Below, in pieces: positions 16,477 to 25,231 of a stretch of 64,000 bases of DNA. Source of the DNA: Blautia parvula (GTDB lineage Bacteria > Bacillota > Clostridia > Lachnospirales > Lachnospiraceae). The notes below the pieces were generated by a model. The model made no database searches and had not been told where the DNA came from. It saw only the letters and a program-made list of their open reading frames with translations. How positions within the stretch are numbered: the first letter of the stretch is position 1; each line of letters begins with the position of its first letter. The translations under genes were made by a program, and so were the position numbers. Location: the NCBI RefSeq assembly GCF_020215665.1, contig NZ_CP084061.1, forward strand, positions 4,617,001 to 4,681,000. The letters are read 5' to 3'.

Positions 16477-18447
16477 ATGGACAGGAAAAAATATTATATT
16501 ACTACAGCGATTGCCTACACCTCAGGCAAACCGCACATTGGCAACACCTATGAGGCTGTTCTGGCTGACAGCATTGCCAGATTCAAAAGACAGCAGGGCT
16601 ATGACGTGTTCTTCCAGACAGGAACAGATGAGCACGGACAGAAAATCGAGATGAAGGCAGAGGAGGCAGGCGTGACCTGCAAGGAATTTGTAGACCAGGT
16701 ATCCGGAGAGATCAAGAATATCTGGGATATGATGAACACCTCTTATGATAAATTTATCCGCACCACTGACGACTATCACGAGAAACAGGTACAGAAGATC
16801 TTCAAAAAACTGTATGACCAAGGCGATATCTATAAGGGACATTACGAGGGAATGTACTGCACCCCCTGTGAGTCTTTCTTCACAGAGTCCCAGCTTGTGG
16901 ACGGCAAATGTCCGGACTGCGGACGCCCGGTGACACCGGCGAAAGAGGAGGCATATTTCTTTAAAATGAGCAAATATGCCCAGCGTCTGATCGACCACAT
17001 CAATGAACACCCGGAATTTATCCAGCCGGTTTCCAGAAAAAATGAGATGATGAACAACTTCCTGCTTCCGGGTCTTCAGGATCTGTGCGTGTCCAGAACC
17101 TCTTTCAAATGGGGAATCCCGGTAGATTTTGACCCGAAACACGTGGTGTATGTGTGGCTGGATGCCCTCACAAACTATATCACCGGAATCGGATATGACT
17201 GTGACGGGGAGAGCACAGAGCAGTTTAAGAAAGACTGGCCTGCTGACCTGCATCTGATCGGCAAGGACATTATCCGTTTCCATACCATTTACTGGCCCAT
17301 CTTCCTGATGGCTCTCGATCTGCCCCTTCCGAAACAGGTATTCGGACATCCCTGGCTCTTACAGGGCGACGGCAAGATGAGCAAATCCAAAGGAAACGTT
17401 ATCTACGCAGACCAGCTTGTAGACTTCTTCGGTGTGGATGCTGTGCGCTACTTTGTGCTCCATGAAATGCCTTTTGAAAATGACGGAGTCATCACCTGGG
17501 AGCTGATGGTGGAGCGCCTGAATTCAGAGCTTGCAAACACCCTCGGAAACCTGGTAAACCGCACCATCTCCATGTCAAATAAATATTTCGGCGGAGAAGT
17601 ATCCAGCACCGGAGTGACCGAACCGGTTGATGAGGATTTAAAGGCAGTTGTACTCGGAACAAAGAAAAAAGTGGCGGACAAGATGGAGGAACTTCGTGTG
17701 GCAGACGCTATCACAGAGATCTTCGCCCTGTTCAAACGCTGCAACAAATACATTGATGAAACCATGCCGTGGGCACTTGCCAAAGACGAGAGCAAAAAGG
17801 ACCGTCTGGCAGAAGTGCTTTACAATCTGGTTGAAGGCATCTGCATCGGTGCTTCCCTGCTGGAATCCTTCATGCCTGAGACAACAGAGAAGATTCTGTC
17901 CCAGTTGAATGCATCTAAGAGAACTTATGAAGAGCTGGATACTTTCGGGTCCTATCCTTCAGGCAATAAAGTGACAGAGAAGCCGGAAATTCTCTTTGCC
18001 CGCCTTGATGTAAAAGAAGTCATGGAAAAAGTAGAGGCTATGCGCGCAGCCCAGGCAGCGGCAGACGCACCGAAAGAGGAGCAAAAAGAGGAAGAACCGG
18101 TTGTGGATATTGAAGCAAAACCGGAAGTGACGTTTGATGATTTTATGAAAATGCAGTTCCAGGTGGGCGAGATCATTGCCTGTGAGGAAGTAAAAAAATC
18201 CAAAAAACTGCTCTGTTCCCAGGTGAAGATCGGAAGCCAGGTAAAACAGATCGTCTCCGGAATCAAATCCAATTATAAGCCGGAGGACATGGTAGGAAAG
18301 AAAGTAATGGTACTGGTGAACTTAAAGCCTGCAAAACTGGCCGGAATCCTGTCAGAGGGTATGATCCTGTGCGCAGAGGGACTGGACGGCGAGCTGGCAC
18401 TCATGACACCGGATAAGGATATGCCTGCCGGCGCTGAGATCTGCTAA
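16477..18447 (+). CDS. metG: Methionyl-tRNA synthetase
   Basis: Charges tRNA-Met with methionine. 656 residues, the long bacterial form. The class I HIGH motif is HIGN at 20-23 and the KMSKS motif is at about 300-304. The zinc knuckle has Cys pairs CTPC (about 128-131) and CPDC (about 145-148). A Glu-rich linker leads to a C-terminal Trbp111/EMAPII-like tRNA-binding domain (about 550-656) that also dimerises the enzyme. AAAGGAG precedes the ATG. It is controlled by the upstream methionine T-box and ends at a strong terminator. Confidence 0.98.
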   Translation: MDRKKYYITTAIAYTSGKPHIGNTYEAVLADSIARFKRQQGYDVFFQTGTDEHGQKIEMKAEEAGVTCKEFVDQVSGEIKNIWDMMNTSYDKFIRTTDDYHEKQVQKIFKKLYDQGDIYKGHYEGMYCTPCESFFTESQLVDGKCPDCGRPVTPAKEEAYFFKMSKYAQRLIDHINEHPEFIQPVSRKNEMMNNFLLPGLQDLCVSRTSFKWGIPVDFDPKHVVYVWLDALTNYITGIGYDCDGESTEQFKKDWPADLHLIGKDIIRFHTIYWPIFLMALDLPLPKQVFGHPWLLQGDGKMSKSKGNVIYADQLVDFFGVDAVRYFVLHEMPFENDGVITWELMVERLNSELANTLGNLVNRTISMSNKYFGGEVSSTGVTEPVDEDLKAVVLGTKKKVADKMEELRVADAITEIFALFKRCNKYIDETMPWALAKDESKKDRLAEVLYNLVEGICIGASLLESFMPETTEKILSQLNASKRTYEELDTFGSYPSGNKVTEKPEILFARLDVKEVMEKVEAMRAAQAAADAPKEEQKEEEPVVDIEAKPEVTFDDFMKMQFQVGEIIACEEVKKSKKLLCSQVKIGSQVKQIVSGIKSNYKPEDMVGKKVMVLVNLKPAKLAGILSEGMILCAEGLDGELALMTPDKDMPAGAEIC

Positions 18448-18467
18448 GAGACAGAATAGAAATATAT

Positions 18468-18514
18468 ACCGCGGGGATGTGCTGTGAATGGCACATTTCT
18501 GCGGTGTTTTTTTT
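18468..18514 (+). terminator. Intrinsic terminator of metG
   Basis: A 15-bp stem (18468-18482 with 18491-18505, including GU pairs) around TGTGAATG, followed by GTTTTTTTT. Confidence 0.92.
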
Positions 18515-18610
18515 GTTACGGACACAGCCTGATTTTCAGTAGAATTTACAGAAAATCCAGACTTATTTTTGTGCAAAAGGTAAGAATTGGTGATAATACA
18601 CAAAAAATAA

Positions 18611-18639
18611 TTGACGTGGAACGATACACATGATAGGAT
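18611..18639 (+). promoter_or_regulatory. Promoter and LacI-type operator of the regulator gene
   Basis: -35 TTGACG (18611-18616), a 17-bp spacer and -10 TAGGAT (18634-18639). The spacer is filled by the operator CGTGGAACGATACACA (18615-18630), which recurs twice before the GH4 gene. Repressor bound here would block RNA polymerase, so autorepression is likely. Confidence 0.75.
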
Positions 18640-18664
18640 TGTACATGAAAAGAGGAGATACAAT

Positions 18665-19675
18665 ATGGTGACAATATATGATGTGGCAAAAAGAGCAGGC
18701 GTATCAAAGACACTGGTATCCCGTGTCCTGAACAATCAGTCAGGTGTAAGCCCGGAGTCAAGGAGCCGCATTAAGGAAGCGATGAAGGAGCTTCACTACA
18801 AGCCCAACACGCTGGCTAGGTCTCTGGTCCTGCAGAGGACAAATGTGGTTGGTGTTATTTTGGATTCACTGACAGAGCAGTATTTTTTTGATGTGATCAG
18901 AGGTGTGGAGGATACCGTAAAGGAAAATCATTTCCGGGTTATTTTCTGCAGCGGAAGAAATGACAGAGGTGAAAAGGAGAACTACATAGATTTTTTCAGC
19001 AATGGTGCTACAGACGGAGCCATTATATACGGAAGTGATCTGGATGACGCAGATTTGATCCGCAAACGGGCGGAGATGGAATTCCCCTTCGTAGTTGTGG
19101 AGAATGAGGTGGAGGATGCCAGTGTAAATAATGTTCTGGTGGACAATACCTATGGTTCCAAGCTGGCCATCGACCACCTTGTGGAAAAAGGATGCAGGCG
19201 CATCATGCATGTCACAGGTGCAAAAGGGACAAAAGCAGCCCTGCGCAGGTGGCAGGGTTATCTGGCAGCCATGGAGCAGCAGGGTCTGTCACAGTACACG
19301 TCTGTTGTGGAGTGCGAGGAGTTTGGTGTCGATGAGGGGTATCACGCCGTCAGGACCTGGCTTAGCGGGCACAGCAGGGAGGAGCTGCCGGATGCCATAT
19401 ACTTCGGAGCAGACAACACAGCCTTTGGAGGCATGATAGCTCTTGAGGAGGCAGGTATCCGGATTCCTGAGGATATCAAGATTGTAGGGTTTGATGATGA
19501 TAAGCCCTGGGGCGTGGAGAAAAAACTGAAAAAGCTGACAACCATCCGTCAGCCTTTGTACGAAGTGGGGGCAAAGGCAGTGCAGATACTTCTGCAGCAG
19601 ATACAGAATCCGGAGACGCCAAGACAAAAAGTTGTAATAAAACCGGAACTGGTGATCCGTGAGACAACAGAATGA
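18665..19675 (+). CDS. LacI-family transcriptional repressor
   Basis: 336 residues from the ATG at 18665 (AGAGGAG 7 bp upstream); an earlier in-frame ATG at 18611 lies in the promoter. The N-terminal helix-turn-helix is TIYDVAKRAGVSKTLVSRVLNN (about 3-24), with the hinge helix at PNTLARSL. The periplasmic-binding-protein-like sensor domain (about 60-336) includes VVGVILDSLTEQYF and the late KIVGFDDD. It probably senses an intermediate of the glycoside it controls. Its operators occur at its own promoter and twice upstream of the GH4 operon. Confidence 0.92.
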   Translation: MVTIYDVAKRAGVSKTLVSRVLNNQSGVSPESRSRIKEAMKELHYKPNTLARSLVLQRTNVVGVILDSLTEQYFFDVIRGVEDTVKENHFRVIFCSGRNDRGEKENYIDFFSNGATDGAIIYGSDLDDADLIRKRAEMEFPFVVVENEVEDASVNNVLVDNTYGSKLAIDHLVEKGCRRIMHVTGAKGTKAALRRWQGYLAAMEQQGLSQYTSVVECEEFGVDEGYHAVRTWLSGHSREELPDAIYFGADNTAFGGMIALEEAGIRIPEDIKIVGFDDDKPWGVEKKLKKLTTIRQPLYEVGAKAVQILLQQIQNPETPRQKVVIKPELVIRETTE

Positions 19676-19686
19676 ATGATTAGGAC

Positions 19687-19714
19687 AACAAGGAAAAATC
19701 CTTGTTTGTTCTTT
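19687..19714 (+). terminator. Terminator of the LacI gene
   Basis: AACAAGGA (19687-19694) and TCCTTGTT (19699-19706) form a perfect 8-bp stem with an AAAA loop, followed by TGTTCTTTC. Confidence 0.6.
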
Positions 19715-19722
19715 CAGATAAA

Positions 19723-19738
19723 TGTGGAACGATACACA
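19723..19738 (+). promoter_or_regulatory. LacI-type operator copy 2
   Basis: TGTGGAACGATACACA is a partial palindrome: 12 of 16 positions match its reverse complement, with TGTG/CACA ends and a central CG. It is identical to the operator in the regulator promoter except for the first base. Confidence 0.75.
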
Positions 19739-19781
19739 ACGAAAAAGCACATATTAGGAATGTGTTTTTTCTATCGGCAAA

Positions 19782-19797
19782 TGTGGAACGCTACACA
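19782..19797 (+). promoter_or_regulatory. LacI-type operator copy 3
   Basis: TGTGGAACGCTACACA is one base different from copy 2 and lies 59 bp downstream of it, just before the ribosome site of the GH4 gene. The roughly six-turn spacing would allow a repression loop. Confidence 0.75.
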
Positions 19798-19818
19798 AAA
19801 ATAAAGGAGGTCATAGTA

Positions 19819-21084
19819 ATGGAGGGAATGAAATTTACAATCGTGGGGGCGGGAAGTTCCTACACACCGGAGCTGCTGGACGAAATGGCGATGAGAAAGG
19901 AACAGCTCCCGGTAAAAGAGGTCATGCTCTATGATATTGACGAAAAACGTCTGAATATTATGGAGGGATTCTGCAAAAGATTTGCAGAGAAACTGGGACT
20001 GGACGTGGAGATCCGGGCAACCACAAGCCTTGATAAAGCGCTGTACGGCGCGGATTTTGTGGATACGCAGATAAGAGTCGGAGGAAACAGACAGAGAGTA
20101 AAAGACGAGAAAATCCCTCTGCAGTACGATCTGGTAGGCCAGGAAACTACAGGTGCAGGCGGAATGATGAAAGCATTCCGTACAATCCCGGTCATGCTGG
20201 ACGTTGCCAGAAAGATGGAGGAGCTGTCCCCGGAGGGCTGGCTCATCAACTATACCAATCCCACCGGATTAGTAACAGAGGCTGTCACCCGTTATACTAA
20301 GGCCAATATTGCGGGATTCTGTTCCGGAGGTATTTTCCCTAAGATGTGGGCAAAGCGTGCTCTGGGAATCCCCTATGAGCAGGTACAGTACGATTACATG
20401 GGACTGAACCACATGAACTTCATCAGCAATATAACAATAAACGGACGTCCTGTTACAGAGGCGGAATTTGAAAAAATAGCAGCACAGAATGATGACGTGG
20501 ACCTGGAACTGATCAAACTGCTGGGTGTCATTCCGAGCCCGTATCTCCAGTGGTACTATCATACCAACGAAAAAGTGGCAAAATTCAAAGCGGCACCAAA
20601 GACTCGCGGTGAGTATGTGCAGGATTTGGAAAAAGATGTATATGCAGCATACGCGGATGAGACAAACTGCGACAAGCCGGAAGCTCTGGCAAAACGCGGC
20701 GGCGGCGGTTATTCAGAGGTGGCTATGGGATTTGTGAATGCTGTCTACAATAACGTGGATACTAAGATGGTAGTGAATGTGCCCAACAACGGGGCAATTT
20801 CCTTCCTGCCGGACAGTGCAGTGGTGGAAGTCGGGTGTCTTGTGAACAAGACAGGTATGCAGGCGCTGCATGTGACGGAGGTGCCGTCCATGTGCTGGGG
20901 ACTGGTCGCAGCAGTGAAAAACTACGAACAGCTTGCCGTGGAAGCAGCCGTGGAGGGTGATGTAAGAAAAATGAAGCTGGCACTGCTGGCACATCCCCTA
21001 GTACGTCAGTGGGAGTATGTGGAGAAGCTGGTACCTGAGCTTCTGGAAGCCAACAAAGAATACCTGCCCCAATTTCATTTATAA
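19819..21084 (+). CDS. Glycoside hydrolase family 4 (NAD- and metal-dependent glycosidase)
   Basis: 421 residues from the ATG at 19819 (AAAGGAGG upstream); an in-frame ATG at 19702 precedes the operators and is unlikely. The N-terminal NAD-binding motif is IVGAGSSYTPEL. Family motifs include ADFVDTQIRVGG, GQETTGAGGMMKAFRTIPV, NYTNPTG and the metal-ligand Cys in GFCSGG. GH4 enzymes cleave alpha- or beta-glycosides, often 6-phosphorylated, by a redox-elimination mechanism (family knowledge). No PTS gene is nearby and an ABC importer follows, so the substrate may be an unphosphorylated glycoside. Confidence 0.9.
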   Translation: MEGMKFTIVGAGSSYTPELLDEMAMRKEQLPVKEVMLYDIDEKRLNIMEGFCKRFAEKLGLDVEIRATTSLDKALYGADFVDTQIRVGGNRQRVKDEKIPLQYDLVGQETTGAGGMMKAFRTIPVMLDVARKMEELSPEGWLINYTNPTGLVTEAVTRYTKANIAGFCSGGIFPKMWAKRALGIPYEQVQYDYMGLNHMNFISNITINGRPVTEAEFEKIAAQNDDVDLELIKLLGVIPSPYLQWYYHTNEKVAKFKAAPKTRGEYVQDLEKDVYAAYADETNCDKPEALAKRGGGGYSEVAMGFVNAVYNNVDTKMVVNVPNNGAISFLPDSAVVEVGCLVNKTGMQALHVTEVPSMCWGLVAAVKNYEQLAVEAAVEGDVRKMKLALLAHPLVRQWEYVEKLVPELLEANKEYLPQFHL

Positions 21085-21099
21085 GCCAGGAGGCACAGT

Positions 21100-22092
21100 A
21101 TGAGATATGTATTGGGTATCGATCAGGGCGGCAGTAAGACACATGCTGTCATAGCAGACCAGGAGGGCAGGCTTCTGGGAATGGGAAAAAGTTATGGTGC
21201 ATGCCATTCCAGCACCAGCCTGGACTATGCAGTGCAGGCAGTTGTCCAGGCTGCTGACCAGGCCCTGTCAGAGTGCGGTCTGCAGAAAGAGGATGTGACG
21301 GCAGTTTTGGGCGGCCTTACTGGGATTGACTGGGATTATGAGGCTGAGCTTCTGGAAAATGAGATACGGAAATATTTTCCGAGGGCAGATGTAAAAATTG
21401 TGAATGACTGTATCATTGCCATGCGCGCAGCCACTAGAAAACAGCAGTGCGGAATACTCTGTGCGGGTTCAGGACTGAACTGTGCGGTGCAGAACGGCGA
21501 GGACTGTTTTGTTTATGGATTTTATATTCCGGATGAGTACCAGGGCGGTTGGAGTTTGGGGAAAAAAGCAGTGCAGGCTGTATTTGACGCTCATATGGGA
21601 CTGCTGGAAAAGACGGAACTGACCCCCCGTCTTCTGGAACATTTTCAGGCACAGTCCGTGGATGAACTGCTTTATATGCAGGTAATGGGAAAAATCAAGA
21701 GCAGTGATTATCTGAATTTGCCCATCATCCTTGAGGAAGCCGCCTGCCGGGGAGACAGGACTGCAGGTAATATCTGGATTCAGTACGGAAAAAGGATAGT
21801 CGTTTATCTGGAAGCCCGCATGAGGAAAATGGGTATTTTGGAATGCGATACAGACATTGTGCTTTCCGGAAGTATCTTCAAATGTAAGTTTCAGGGATTT
21901 CAGGATGCAGTGGAAAGGGAAATATTGAAGAAAATGCCCGGAGCCAATGTCATTGCTGCCGAGTATGAACCGGTGATCGGAGCGGTGCTCATGGGGCTGA
22001 AGCGGATGAATAGGGTTCTGGCAGGTGGGATATACAGAAACATAGAGGAAGGCGCAGCCAGATTTCCGGTCAGGAGGCTGGAAAATATCTAA
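21100..22092 (+). CDS. BadF/BadG/BcrA-type ATPase, probable N-acetylglucosamine/amino-sugar kinase
   Basis: 330 residues of the ASKHA fold. The phosphate-1 motif is GIDQGGSKTHAVIADQEG (about 5-22), the phosphate-2 region is LCAGSGLNCAV (about 125-135) and the adenosine region is DIVLSGSIF (about 250). Bacterial members next to sugar operons act as GlcNAc/glucosamine kinases (family knowledge). It lies 15 bp after GH4 with CAGGAGG. With the NagB-like gene at the operon end, it suggests phosphorylation then deamination of an amino sugar. Confidence 0.82.
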   Translation: MRYVLGIDQGGSKTHAVIADQEGRLLGMGKSYGACHSSTSLDYAVQAVVQAADQALSECGLQKEDVTAVLGGLTGIDWDYEAELLENEIRKYFPRADVKIVNDCIIAMRAATRKQQCGILCAGSGLNCAVQNGEDCFVYGFYIPDEYQGGWSLGKKAVQAVFDAHMGLLEKTELTPRLLEHFQAQSVDELLYMQVMGKIKSSDYLNLPIILEEAACRGDRTAGNIWIQYGKRIVVYLEARMRKMGILECDTDIVLSGSIFKCKFQGFQDAVEREILKKMPGANVIAAEYEPVIGAVLMGLKRMNRVLAGGIYRNIEEGAARFPVRRLENI

Positions 22093-22111
22093 TGGGAAAA
22101 GGAGAAAAGAA

Positions 22112-23452
22112 ATGAAAGCAAAAAAAGTATTGGGGTTTGTATTAGCGGGAACAATGATCGCAGCATTAGCTGGGTGCGGCAGTACCGGAGGCACTGCGAA
22201 AGAAAAGACAGATACAGACAAGAAAGAGAGCAGCAAGGAATCAGGGGAAGATATCAACCTCACATTCTGGCATATCTGGCCGGACGCTGAGATGGGAGAG
22301 ATTGTAGACAGCTATGTGGAGAAGTTTGAGGAAGAGCATCCAAATGTGCATATTGAAGCTGTTGCTACCCAGGAGGTGGAATATCAGAATAACAAACTGA
22401 AGGTTGCGGCAGCAACAGGTTCCCAGGGGGACGTATTTGTGTGTTGGGGCGGCGGATATGCAAAGAATTATGTGGAAGCCGGCAATGTGCTGCAGTTAGA
22501 TGAGCTGATGGAGAAAAACAACACAAAGGACGATCTGCTGGAGGGTACCCTTACATACGGTACATACGATGATAAGGTGTACGGACTGCCGCTGAAACAG
22601 TGGGCCGGTGCACTGTTCTGCAACGAGGATCTCTTTGAAGAATATAACGTAAAGATACCGGAAACCTTTGACGAGCTGCTGGAGGCGGTGAAAGCGTTCC
22701 GCGCCGAGGAGGTGACCCCAATGGCACTGGGCGCAAAGGACGGATGGCATATCGGTATGATCCAGAATGCCCTTGCAGTGCGCACAGAGGGTGCGGATTA
22801 CATGAACCGTGCGCTGCAGGGTGAGGAGACTTTAGATACAGAAGGTATTGTAAAGTCTGCGGAGCTGTTATGCGAACTAAATGAGGCAGGGGCTTTCCCT
22901 GAGGGAACCTTGGGCCTTGGGGCTGAGGAAGCACAGGAAGAATTTTATATGGGAATGGTACCCATGTACTACGGCGGAAGCTGGGTAGCATCAGGGTGCG
23001 ACAGTGATGAAAACGATATCCAGGGGAAGATTAAAGCGGTACCGATGCCCACTGTAGACGGAGGCAAAGGCGGAGTCAACAGCTTCTCAGGCGGTGCTAT
23101 TGATATGATCATGCTGAATGCCAATACAAAATATCCGGATATGGCTTATGAATTTGCTGTGGGCATTACGAAATATATGTCTGAGGAGGCATACAAGATT
23201 GGTGACAGCCTTCCAGCCTGGAAAGTGGATGTGGATGAGTCAGAGGTCAGCCCTACTTTAAAACAGATTGAAAATCTGATCAAGAATGCGGACGGATATG
23301 TGCTGGCCTGGGATACTTTCCTGGAAGGAACGGCTATAGAGAAACACTATGAACTGCTTCAGGGACTGATGGCAGGAACAACGACACCGGAGGAGTTCGC
23401 GGCAGGCATGCAGGAAGCACAGCTTCAGGTGAAAAGAGGAGATACCGAGTAA
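22112..23452 (+). CDS. Sugar-binding lipoprotein of an ABC transporter
   Basis: 446 residues with a lipoprotein signal: a basic N-terminus, a hydrophobic core and lipobox LAGC with Cys22. A Ser/Thr/Lys-rich linker (about 23-45) precedes the type-1 extracellular solute-binding fold (LTFWHIWPDAEMGEIVDSYVEKFEEEHPNVHIE). It is anchored on the outer face of the membrane and delivers sugar to the two permeases that follow. It starts 19 bp after the kinase gene. Confidence 0.95.
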   Translation: MKAKKVLGFVLAGTMIAALAGCGSTGGTAKEKTDTDKKESSKESGEDINLTFWHIWPDAEMGEIVDSYVEKFEEEHPNVHIEAVATQEVEYQNNKLKVAAATGSQGDVFVCWGGGYAKNYVEAGNVLQLDELMEKNNTKDDLLEGTLTYGTYDDKVYGLPLKQWAGALFCNEDLFEEYNVKIPETFDELLEAVKAFRAEEVTPMALGAKDGWHIGMIQNALAVRTEGADYMNRALQGEETLDTEGIVKSAELLCELNEAGAFPEGTLGLGAEEAQEEFYMGMVPMYYGGSWVASGCDSDENDIQGKIKAVPMPTVDGGKGGVNSFSGGAIDMIMLNANTKYPDMAYEFAVGITKYMSEEAYKIGDSLPAWKVDVDESEVSPTLKQIENLIKNADGYVLAWDTFLEGTAIEKHYELLQGLMAGTTTPEEFAAGMQEAQLQVKRGDTE

Positions 23453-23480
23453 GTACGGAGAGGGAAAGTGAGGCAGTAGT

Positions 23481-24359
23481 ATGGAACGAGCATTGAGGGA
23501 TAAAAAAGCAATTTGTATTTTTGTACTGCCGGCACTCATATGGTTTTGTGCAATTGCATTGTTCCCGGTTTTCCAGTCAGCAGGCTACAGCCTGCTGGAC
23601 TGGGACGGGGTGACAAAAGCAAAATTTATTGGTGCGGCAAATTATATCAAGATGTTCCAGGACCCATTATTTTTCAAATCCATCTGGAATTCTATTTTGC
23701 TGGCCGCAGCCTCTGTATTTATACAGCTCCCCGTTTCCATGATTTTGGCGCTGGTACTGGCAGGTGGTGTCCGCGGCGAGAATTTTTACAGGAACGCCTT
23801 TTTTGTTCCTGTCATAATCTCCGGCACGATCATTGCGCATTTGTGGCTGAAAATCTATCATCCGTCCTATGGCCTGTTAAATATGGGACTGGGAGCTGTG
23901 GGGCTGGACGCCCTCCAGAGGGAATGGCTGGGAGACCAGGGGACCGCGCTGCTTGCCTGCTTTGTACCTATGGTCTGGCAATATATAGGATATCACATGC
24001 TGCTGTTTTATTCCGCAGCGAAATCCATTTCACCGGAAATCATTGAGGCGGCCCAGGTGGACGGCGCGAGCCGGTTTCAGACAGCGGTCAGAGTCATTAT
24101 CCCCATGATAGTGCCAATGATTAAAGCCTGCGTTATATTTGCCATCATCGGTTCGCTGAAATCCTTTGATTTAATATATATTCTGACAAACGGAGGGCCG
24201 GTCCACGCCTCAGAAGTACCGTCACTTCTCATGTATAAGAAGATATTTGTGACCAATGAATACGGGTATGCCAGTGCTATAGCTATTTTCATTATATTGG
24301 AGTGCCTTGTATTTACGTTTATCGTACAAAAAATATTTAATCATATCCAGAAAGATTAG
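23481..24359 (+). CDS. Sugar ABC transporter permease, MalF/UgpA type
   Basis: 292 residues with six hydrophobic segments. The EAA loop IIEAAQVDGASRFQTAVRVIIPM (about 191-213) contacts the ATPase. It lies 28 bp after the binding protein and pairs with the next permease. No ATPase gene is in the operon, as is usual for Firmicute sugar importers served by a shared ATPase. Confidence 0.93.
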   Translation: MERALRDKKAICIFVLPALIWFCAIALFPVFQSAGYSLLDWDGVTKAKFIGAANYIKMFQDPLFFKSIWNSILLAAASVFIQLPVSMILALVLAGGVRGENFYRNAFFVPVIISGTIIAHLWLKIYHPSYGLLNMGLGAVGLDALQREWLGDQGTALLACFVPMVWQYIGYHMLLFYSAAKSISPEIIEAAQVDGASRFQTAVRVIIPMIVPMIKACVIFAIIGSLKSFDLIYILTNGGPVHASEVPSLLMYKKIFVTNEYGYASAIAIFIILECLVFTFIVQKIFNHIQKD

Positions 24360-24370
24360 GAGGGACCGGT

Positions 24371-25207
24371 ATGAAAAGGAGAAGTTCAAAGCTAAAGAGA
24401 ACCGGCACGGTGAAAACGATTGTCCTGTTATTTATTACCGTTGTCCAGCTGTTTCCACTCTACTGGATGTTTACTTTTTCCCTGAAGAGCAACCGCGAGA
24501 TTTTCGGGGGAAATATAGTGGGGCTGCCGGAGAACTGGGAATGGGCCAACTACGCAAAGGTTTTTGAAAAAGCACATCTGGGCAGATATCTGTTCAACAG
24601 TACAGTTGTCACAGGACTTACCATAGCATTCACATTGATTTTATCAGCTATGGCAACCTATGCTATTGTGCGTTTAAAATGGAAGCTGAGTAAATTTGTG
24701 TATTTTATTTTCCTGACCGGTATGATGCTGTCCATACACGCAGTGCTGCTGCCGCTGTTCGTGAATATGAAGCCGGTGCTGGATACCTACTGGGCGCTGA
24801 TCATTCCCTACGTGGCCTTTGCCATGCCTACAGCCATATTGCTAATGGTGGGGACCCTGGAGGCACTTCCAAAGGAATTGGAGGAGGCTGCCTTTATTGA
24901 CGGAGCTAATATTTACAGGGTTTTCTGGCAGATCATCATGCCGCTGTTAAAGCCCATCCTGTCCACAGTTGCCATCCTTACCTTCCTTTCAGCATGGAAT
25001 GAGATGATGTTGGCCATTGCATTTGTGAGCGGGGAAAAATACAAGACGATCACCGTAGGAGTCAACGACATGGTGGGAAAATATTCTACAAAATGGGGAC
25101 TGATCGGCGCAGGTCTGACGATTGCCACCATACCCACGCTGTTTTTGTACGTTTTCCTGAGCAAGAACATTCAGAAGAGTCTGGCAATGGGGGCGGTCAA
25201 AGGATAG
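24371..25207 (+). CDS. Sugar ABC transporter permease, MalG/UgpE type
   Basis: 278 residues. The EAA loop is ELEEAAFIDGANIYRVFWQIIMPL (about 172-195). The C-terminus FLSKNIQKSLAMGAVKG is typical of the family. GGAGGG precedes the ATG and the gap to the partner permease is 11 bp. The basic N-terminus KRRSSKLKRTG faces the cytoplasm before the first membrane helix. Confidence 0.93.
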   Translation: MKRRSSKLKRTGTVKTIVLLFITVVQLFPLYWMFTFSLKSNREIFGGNIVGLPENWEWANYAKVFEKAHLGRYLFNSTVVTGLTIAFTLILSAMATYAIVRLKWKLSKFVYFIFLTGMMLSIHAVLLPLFVNMKPVLDTYWALIIPYVAFAMPTAILLMVGTLEALPKELEEAAFIDGANIYRVFWQIIMPLLKPILSTVAILTFLSAWNEMMLAIAFVSGEKYKTITVGVNDMVGKYSTKWGLIGAGLTIATIPTLFLYVFLSKNIQKSLAMGAVKG

Positions 25208-25231
25208 TAAGAGCAGAAAAGAGGAGAAAAC

